Translations under genes and position numbers: made by a program
In this document: in pieces, positions 54,466-63,100 of the stretch
Position numbering within the stretch: the stretch's first letter is position 1
How the letters are laid out: every line of letters starts with the position of its first letter
From: Hippopus hippopus
Taxonomy: Eukaryota > Mollusca > Bivalvia > Cardiida > Cardiidae
Assembly (NCBI GenBank): GCA_946811185.2
Contig: OX328098.1
Span: 44,393,650-44,457,649, forward strand
Direction: 5' to 3'
DNA: 64,000 bases
The notes under the pieces: model-generated
Database searches by the model: none
Seen by the model: the letters and a program-made list of their open reading frames with translations, nothing else
Told to the model about the DNA's origin: nothing

Positions 54466-54691
54466 CCCTTTACCAAACAATCCCTGGTTTTTACGAACCT
54501 GAGATAGAAGCCTTTTGAAAACATTGTGGGAAAAGGAGAAAATGCTGGTAACCAGCATTTTCTCCTTTTCCCACAATGTTTTCTACACTGCTGGAAACAA
54601 ATTTCAATTTTTGAGTTACGTTTATTTTGTCGTCTGCAAGTGCTTTCAGTTTGGACCAGTCTAAAATTTTGTCGTTTGGTAAAGAGTTCAA
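54462..54691. repeat. Family C MITE, close to consensus
   Basis: TTAACCCTTTACCAAACAAT, long uninterrupted hairpin around GAAAATGCTGGTAACCAGC, end GTCGTTTGGTAAAGAGTT. Confidence 0.88.
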
Positions 54692-54764
54692 GGATAGGTA
54701 ACAATGCGGGAACAAAAGAAATACTGGTTACCAGCATTTTCTTTATTTTCAAAAGTGATAGCAA

Positions 54765-54905
54765 CCAAGGTTCGCAAGCTCAAATCCCGTCACGTAATTC
54801 GTTATATGATGGAAGTCATAGCGACAAATTTTATTCCTCTCCTATCGCTGTACTCGGTGTCGAGTATGTTTATGTGGAAAAGCAGTCAGTGATCTGGAAA
54901 GCGTG
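54765..54905 (+). repeat. SINE S1 fragment
   Basis: TGATGGAAGTCATAGCGACA and AAAGCAGTCAGTGATCTGG. Confidence 0.6.
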
Positions 54906-55135
54906 TTGATGGCTGGTAGTATAATAATAAGAAAGTTATGGGAACGTAAGTTAAGGGAGACAAATGTTTGTCATCAATGGCAATGTTTCTGGCGTAATGG
55001 CTTGCCATTATAACCTCCCCTCAATTAACGCAAATGGTACAGTCTTTTGGCAAAAGTTGGGTCGTTTATGTAAGTTTATCAGCTGAAATACTACAGCTGA
55101 AATGATGGATGTCTCATTCTGCTAGTTGTCTGCGT

Positions 55136-55361
55136 GAACTCTTTCCTAAGGACAAAATCTTAGACTGTTTCAAATTGAAAGTGTTTACAGATGAGGAATT
55201 TAATGTTGCTAAGATTTATCTCTGTCTTCGATAAGGTAGAAAAAACGTTGTGGAAAAAGGAGAAAATGCTGGTTACCAGCATTTTCTCCTTTTCCCACAA
55301 AGTTTTCAAAACCTGTCTAATTCAGGGGCGTTAAAACTCGGGAGTGTGTCTTAAGAGTTAA
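55136..55361. repeat. Family C MITE
   Basis: GAACTCTTTCCTAAGGACA start, perfect core hairpin around GAAAATGCTGGTTACCAGC, GTCTTAAGAGTTAA end. Confidence 0.82.
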
Positions 55362-55628
55362 TAGTCTCTGCGAGGCGCGATCGCCTGTATATCTCTGGTT
55401 TGTCTCGGTTGTCGTGTTTTGTTGCGACCTGATGGTCGTAGCACTGGAGGGTTCTTTTTAATGCTATGAAAAAAACTAAATCTGATTCTGTATCACTAAA
55501 CCACCTTCATGTCCATACTATGAACGCTTCAATAAAATGTCAAACAAAGCCCATGGAAAAAATTCTAAAACCACACTTACACATGAAAAAGTACAATTGA
55601 ACATAGAAAATAAATATCAAAATATCTA

Positions 55629-56199
55629 AAGGTACAGAGGCGGCCAAAAGTAAACAAGGCGGGTGATAATACGCATTTCAATTTAAATCATAACATTAAA
55701 AAGTATGAAAATATTTGTATAGATGACATCTTTAACTGTATGGTCGATCAAAGTGTCAGTCGCCGGCAGGAAAATTAATTTTAAAACCAGGTAAACAGTA
55801 AACAAGAGATAAAGCGACCTGTCAACTTTTTACCCAGTTTTCATATTTCGACCGGAACTTCGACCGACCGCAAGAAACAGATTGTCATCTTCACAATAAT
55901 TTCCATACTTTTAACTCTTTACCAAAGGAAAATTTTCAGACTGGTCTAAACGGAAAGCATTCGCAGACGACAAATTAAACCAGACTTAACAAGAGACATT
56001 TGCCTTCGGAAGGGTAGAAAACATCGTGGTACAGGAGAAAATGTTGGTTTCCAGCATTTTCTCCTGTACCAACAATGATTGCAAAATCGCTCTCCTTTAG
56101 GGTCATTTAAACTCGGGATTGTTTGGTAAAGGGTAAAATGGTATGGTTTTACATTGAAATGCATTTTACTTTTGGTCGCCAGTGGGCCTTTAAAACCCA
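55629..56199. repeat. Family H element split by a family C MITE
   Basis: Left part to ATTTCCATACTT (55910), right part from about 56138 (AATGCATTTTACTTTTGGTC, GGGCCTTTAAA). It matches 15031-15399 on both sides of the insertion. Confidence 0.78.
55911..56137. repeat. Family C MITE nested in H
   Basis: TTAACTCTTTACCAAAGGAA to GTTTGGTAAAGGGTAAA; core GAGAAAATGTTGGTTTCCAG. Confidence 0.8.
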
Positions 56200-56369
56200 A
56201 CTGCTTTTATATATAACGCTCGCACAAGACAGACACATTCTTTGATTGTGTCTCACGGGCAGATCGACAGACAATCAGAAAAGAAATATACGTGCAAACA
56301 ATGTGTGAAATATAAAAGAAAGTGGTCATGAACACGTGATGGAAATGTGGATTCCTCTGTTTTTATTCC

Positions 56370-56592
56370 TTAACCCTTTCTCACACAATCCCGAGTTTTA
56401 AGACCGTAAGGAGAATGCCTGTTGAAAAAATTGTAGGAAATGGAGAAAATGCTGGTAATCAGCATTTTCTCCTTTTCCCACAATGTTTTCTACCCTATCG
56501 AAGAAAACTTGCGCCATTTAAGCCACACTGAAATTGTCGTCTGCGAATGCTTTCAATTTGGACAAGGCTAAAATTTTGTCGTCTGGTAAACT
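56370..56592. repeat. Family C MITE
   Basis: TTAACCCTTTCTCACACAAT to TTGTCGTCTGGTAAAC; a further half copy (CCGTACGACAAAATTTC) runs from 56590 to about 56685. Confidence 0.8.
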
Positions 56593-56689
56593 CCATACCG
56601 TACGACAAAATTTCTTCGACTCTTCCGAATTGAAAACAGTTTGTTCAAAATCTAAAGATGATGGAATTTTATAGCTTTGTCACAATCAT

Positions 56690-56982
56690 CAATTTTTACA
56701 GTTAATTTCACAGAGAAATCTAGGTAAGACATGTTTTAGAAATGAAGGGTATGATTACACAGCTTTGACCAAATACGGCACTTTTTGCTCATCTCAAATG
56801 TATATACCGGTATGTAACATTCGTTATGACTGTATTACAATGAAAAATAAACAGGTAGGCTTAGTTACGAGCATAGGGTAAAAATTGACATTATCTAATT
56901 TCATCTTCTTGGCACTCTAAGACCGCAACATATCGTAAGTCGTGTCCACGTGAATAGTACATGTATGCGAATATCCCCTGCT
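56690..56982. other. Probable GLS 3' UTR, no repeat recognised
   Basis: Downstream of the GLS stop in gene order; no clear AATAAA signal seen on the minus strand close to the stop. Confidence 0.45.
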
Positions 56983-57115
56983 TTAAATACTCCGCAAACT
57001 CTTCGTGATGGAGTTGATATCTTTTTCTGGGTGAACAGACATATACCTCTCAAGAAGATCTGCTATTTTTTTGTGTTCGAATTTTTTGGCATCTTCTAAG
57101 GGTGTACAACCCCAT
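56983..57115 (-). CDS. GLS: GLS terminal exon (last ankyrin repeat and stop)
   Basis: Encodes [40 protein letters not shown] and LRSI, then [13 protein letters not shown] aligns with human RWNNTPMDEA. Acceptor TGTTGTAG. Confidence 0.94.
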
Positions 57116-60100
57116 CTACAACAGAAACCAACATTTCACCATAAAGCTAAATATAACTTTGTAGGTTTTTCACTTAAACAGCAGTATTATATTTCATGTG
57201 TCTATTTTTAGAAATGTTATGGGTAAAGAAATGTCGTAATTTAAGCTGGGGGGAATTACTTCCCCGTCACAATGAATATTTTCCTCCTGCCGAAAATCTG
57301 GAACTACTTTTTTGAAAATATCGGTTATCCGGTTAATTGACTTGAGATCACTAGTTTTAAAAGTGGCATTCGTTGACAAAATAATCAGAGGAAATATAAT
57401 ATATAATTTATTTCATCAGCTTGTGGTTAATATGTGGAAATATTTGCCTCAAAAGGGAAAGGTCCGCGAAAATAACTCGTGCCTTACGGCACTCGTTATT
57501 TTCGCATACCTTTCCCTTTTTCGTTCTGTGCAGTCTGATCTTGATCTACACTGTCCGAAAAAAAAACGACTTAAGTCGGTTCTAGCACTTTATGGGTTAA
57601 AGTTAAACTGAGCAAAATTACAGCAGACGTAATTTTAACCCATAAGACTGCTAAGCCCAGCTGTAGCTGTGTTTGTAGAGCAAGATCTGACAACCTTTTT
57701 CCGACAGTCTAGAACAAGATCAGACTGAACAGAACGTGCAGTCTGATCTTTGGTCTATTCTATCCGCTATTTTGTAAATTATTTCGGAAAAAAAAAACCG
57801 TTGAAATTGGAATGTTTTGGTCTTTCTCCTAATTGAGAGAGTCAACTTTCATTCAGTACACAGCGATTTACGAGTTAAGATTCGTTAAAATGTAAATCTG
57901 ACTGACCTGTCTTGTAGATAAGGCGACACTTTACATTTATCCAACAAGAACTTAACGATGGTTTCATGTCCCTCGGCGGCAGCTAAATGTAGAGCAGTCC
58001 TGCCGTCATAGTCTGCTAGGGCCATGTCCATACCTAGCAGCGAGTACCTATAAAATGAAAAATGTATTATTGACCCATTTGACTTAATGTTTACAATCAT
58101 TGTGTTGGAAGAGCTTAAGCTCATGTCCGGTGGAGCAGTTCTTCACGTAGTCCATACCTAACAGCTAGTTTCTCTCAAAGAAAAACATATTTTGCCCACA
58201 ACAACTAAATGTATGCGAACATTGTGTGAGAAAGTTTAAAACAGATAAATTATGACGGGACGACGATTTCATGTCCCTCGGCGACGGCTAGATAATGAGC
58301 AGTTCTTCCATCAGAGTCTGATAGCGCCACGCCAGTACCTAGTAGCGAAAACCTGTATAATCAAATAAACATGTATGTCTGGCACATAATAACTTAATGT
58401 TTACAAACAATGCGTAGGAAAGCTTAAAATGGTCAACGTGTGAAGGGACGATAGTCTCATATCCCTTGGCAGCTAAATGTAGAGCATGTTCTCCCCTCAT
58501 CCATGCCAAGTAATAAGTACCCTTAAAATACAATGAATGTGTTTTTTTTACCGACATTTTAGTGTTCATGAGTATCCTGTTGTGGAAAGCCTACAATTGA
58601 CATATTGTGACAACAATTTACGTACATTTAAAACACAAACATACAAGGGCTTTAAAATCATTGTTGACACAGAATGTTCAGTCTGATATTTGATTTACAC
58701 TGCCTCTGCTGGCGATAAACTATTGCATAGTCCATCCTTAACTGCACTAGAAATTCTCATTGACCGAAAAAAAACCCAAATTCTATAAATTGGCACCGAA
58801 ATAGTGGATAACATACCTTCTCATGGCTGTGACGTCACCATTATACGCACTGAAAAGCAAGTTGACGACATCCTGAGCTTTGGATTCCATTGCTCGACCA
58901 CGTGGATCTATTTTCTTCTGAGTGTGCTTTAAGTTGTCGTAATTGTGGAAATTAAATTTCTCAACGAGTTGCTGTGATTCATGACAAGAAAAGAAAAAAA
59001 AATGTAAGCCAATTTCAATAAAACAAAAATCTCATCCTCTAGTCTGCATTGTTCTGTGGCTCGGTGGTTCAAGTGTTGGTCCTGCAAGTAAAATCCTTGC
59101 TTGGTACCAGCTGGTAGCACTGACGACATGGGCACGACACTGAAGAGCCCTAGCCAAGCACTAGTGAAGCACTGGTCCCCGTTATACACATGCAAATATA
59201 CACTTTAGCTGTATCAAGGGAGGTAACCAACATGTGTTGGAACTTAGGTTATACATGAACAAGTAAACGTTTCTAGCTGTCGCCTTGATATGACTGCCTG
59301 TTGGAAACGGCATGTAACACCCTTTCAACAAATATTCTATATTTAATCTCAAAATGTCTCAATGTTTCTTCTAATATGTATCCCCGGATCATTTGATTTG
59401 TTTGCATGTTTGCATTGTGTGTAAAGCCGTTTTAACATTATTTCAGTTATATTGTAGCGACGTGGACCTATCCTTTTCTGGATTATTTTTTACCAGTATT
59501 TCGCAAAATAATCTTCCCAAGCCACTGGCTGCTTTTCAACATAACCATCGTCGAAACAATGTTCAGCAGCGAAAGAGAATTAAATCCTTTCACAATAAAT
59601 AGCATCGATCCTCTAAAAGAAATCGTCCGAGCTTGCGATTCGAACCAGCAACATCCCTGGTTTCAAGCCCCGTTCCTTGCCAACTGAGCGACCAGGCCGA
59701 ATTATTTAATATTTCGCCGTATGTGCCAACACATTTCAATTAGCATTTTTTAGGAGTATGTGCTCCAAAAATAACTTTTATGCTCGACTTCTATGTTCTT
59801 CAACAATCCTGGTCACCGTTGGCATGGTGCCGATTGATGTCAAACAACGAATGACTTTCTTTAACAAATTTTAGTGTAACGAGTCTATGTGTCACTTCAC
59901 GCAGACTTGGTCTAAGTTTCGCATTTTACATCTGATCAATTTTGAAAACATTGTTGCATAAGATGAAATCGCTCGTCACCAGCAATTTCTCCTTTGGCAA
60001 CAAAGTTTTTCACAAGTAGTAGTCTATCAAGTTTTAATCAATGTTGAACATTCTGATTTTACCAAGATTGTTTTTGAAAGCCGTGTTCTACAAATTCATT

Positions 60101-63100
60101 ACAAGATAAAAATGCTATAAGGGCTGATACATGTAACTGAATAAAAATCTGACCTTACAGAACTCCACGCCTTTACAGCTGTTACCCCATTTGTCTAATG
60201 GCGGAGCCCACAGAAAGATGCCCATAACGTTGGGGACTACAAGCATTACCCCTCCGGCTACACCTGACTTTGCTGGCAGTCCAACCTATAATACAACATT
60301 GTTGCTTTTTCATAACTACAATCGTCATTTGGAAAGGAAGATGAAAGCAACATCCATACTACAGTCTTACGTGCATGAAGCACACTGCTGAGAGATAGTT
60401 GAATTTTCCTTGCAAATAAATCCCGTTTGAGCCACACTGAGTGGGTTATCTGCGTACGCCTTTGATTAGGACAAATCTATCATTTTGCCGCTCGGCAAAG
60501 AGACAATAGTGGTATAGTTGATGTTACTTTTGCTTATGTTGAATAAAACTGTGTCCTCTAGAGACAGGCTGGTTGTTAAATAACTGACACAAATTGACCC
60601 CATATCTGAATAATTTATTTTGAAACCTACCAAAACCCACTCTAAAATACACAAAAATCAAATATCTTCAGGAAAGGAACATATCATTCTTAACAATATA
60701 AAACGTCATTGTGGGAAAATCAGCAATTAAAGTAATCCCTAAACTTTGGACCTTAAACTTTTGAAGAGTACAGAAAGTCACTGTGTACTGGGTCGTGTGG
60801 GCTGATCTTGATCTTCTTTCTTCGTGGAGGGCGCTAAAGCATAGACGTTAATCCTTTACCAGACCATCAAGTACATGAAGAAAAATCTTTTAAAGATTTT
60901 GTCGCAGTTCTAGTAATTTCAGTAAAACCAGTAATTCCTCCTTCCACAATGTTTTCCAGCCCTTCGAAAGCGATCTCTGTCAATTGAACCACATTTCATT
61001 TGTCTCCTGCAGTAGCTTTCAACTTAAACCAGTCTAAACTCTGTCGCCTGAGTACAAAGTTAAATAAACCGAGGAACAAAAAAAAACATTAAAAAAACTG
61101 TTAACTTACGTTAAAAGCAAACTGCCCTGAATAATCATACATGCCACAAGAATGCATCAGAGATAGAGTATTTCTGACAGCCTCGGGGGATAGTACTTTT
61201 TCTCCAGTCATGGGACAGATGCCACCGTTTGCAAGGGTGGCTGCAATCACAGCCCCGGAGTCGCAGGTCACTTCGATTGAACACAGCTGTCGGAAAAAAT
61301 AAAGTTTAATGAAAAATCGCTTATATACGAGTAAATGTATTTTGTTGTGTACAAAAATGTAATAGAGTTTTTAAGACTTTGTGTCATTTGAGATGTTTGG
61401 TCAATGTTCTATTAAAAAGCTTGTCGCGTTTGCCTATCCAAATGGCTTCACCGATCATTCTTGAATAAATTACCTGTCTTATATTCGGTTAAAACTCAAT
61501 ATTTCGAACTTTTGTAAAAGAGTGATGAAAACAACAGTTGGTGTAACGAGTTGATCTATAAATCAATGTACATTTTGCTATAATTGCAAAAAATTCTATA
61601 ATAGCACTTACTTGAAAATAAAACTCTAACACCTCGTGAAGATCCACCCCTTCTGGAAAACACTGTAAAGTAAAAAATAATAATAATAACAATGGCCTTT
61701 GTCGTAATTCTCTTCAAATTATTCAGAATAAAAAGTTAACAGACTCAGTTAAACAGTGAATTTGAACAGTCCTTTGATGTTGAATTTGACCATCCATGCT
61801 CAGTACTTTCAGTGTTTTGATTTGTAAATAGGAGCTTTATCTCACTTTGCTTGTTTTTACTAATTACAGAATTACAGAATTGTCGTCTACTTGTGCGCTG
61901 CGCTCTGGCAAAAGGGGTTTAGTGCATTTCAGTGATTCATTATATCTTGCAAGTCTCACATGACTATGGATCCATAAAATCCATTTTGTCAAACAAGCGA
62001 CTGAACCTGTGGGTAGAATTGCCCTTCGAAATGCAGAAAATTTGATTACAGCAAATAGTTTCGACCCGAGTCAACCTTCGCGGACTTCACAGTCTGACCT
62101 GGGTCGATCCTTTTTTCACACGCATTAAAACCCATTTTCATAGAGCATTGCTCAAATGCTTCCAATGAGCACAAGCGTAAACTTTTGTCGTTCGGTAAAG
62201 AGGTTTATGTTACTACCTTACCTTATTTTCTCTCATGTAATATCCCAATGCAAAATTTCTGTCGGCTGTTGCCCGCTCTGAGAGGTATCTATAAGATATA
62301 TTTAATCCTATACTAAATGATGCAATGATTAAACGACTCTGAGAAAAAAAGCTTTCAAAAATATTGTGGGGAAAGAAGAAAATATTTGTCACAGTATTTT
62401 CTTCTATTCCCATAATATTTGCTATCATTTCAATGAAAGAAATGATCTTTTGAGCTACGTAGACACTGTTGTCTGCTAATGCTTTTAAAAGGACAAGTCT
62501 AAAATTTGTTTGTTCTTTCGTTTGTATGATGTTGAACGCAATTTTCAACATTATTTCAGTTATATCGAGGGGACCAGTGCACCTATCCATGCTGTCCTGG
62601 AGTTTTTTGACCAGTACTTTGCACAATATTCTTCCAAAGCAACTGGCTGCTTCCCCGTATAACCATCGTCGAGACCTAAATTTTGTCGTTTGGTCAGGAG
62701 TTAAGAAGTGTGGTATACGTCTACACACAGCTTAATTAACTCTTCGTCAGACAAACAAAAGTTTAGACTTGTCAACATTAAATGCATAATTTGCAGATCA
62801 TAAATTAGATGTGGCTCATTAATGATATTATTCCGTAAAAGGGCAGAAAACATTGTAAGAAAATGAGTAAATGTTGGTAACCATCATTTTCTCCTTTTCC
62901 CGCAATGTTTTCAGAAGGGTTCTTCTTCGGGGATCGCTAAAACGCGGACCTGTTTGGTAAATGAATAATGCTAACTGAGATTAGCACAACAAATCCTTTC
63001 AGCGTCAAATATATACTTCATCTCTTTCAGCCATTGAAAATACAGTTTACTGAAACTCTGAAAGATTTTTTATCTTACAGGTTTGATAAATCAAGCGGAA

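Noticed and set aside
60157..60158. GTAAGG donor for the GLS exon at 60154
   Set aside because: It leaves phase 1, but the next usable acceptor (58972) needs phase 0; the GTCAGA donor five bases on fits phase and alignment length.
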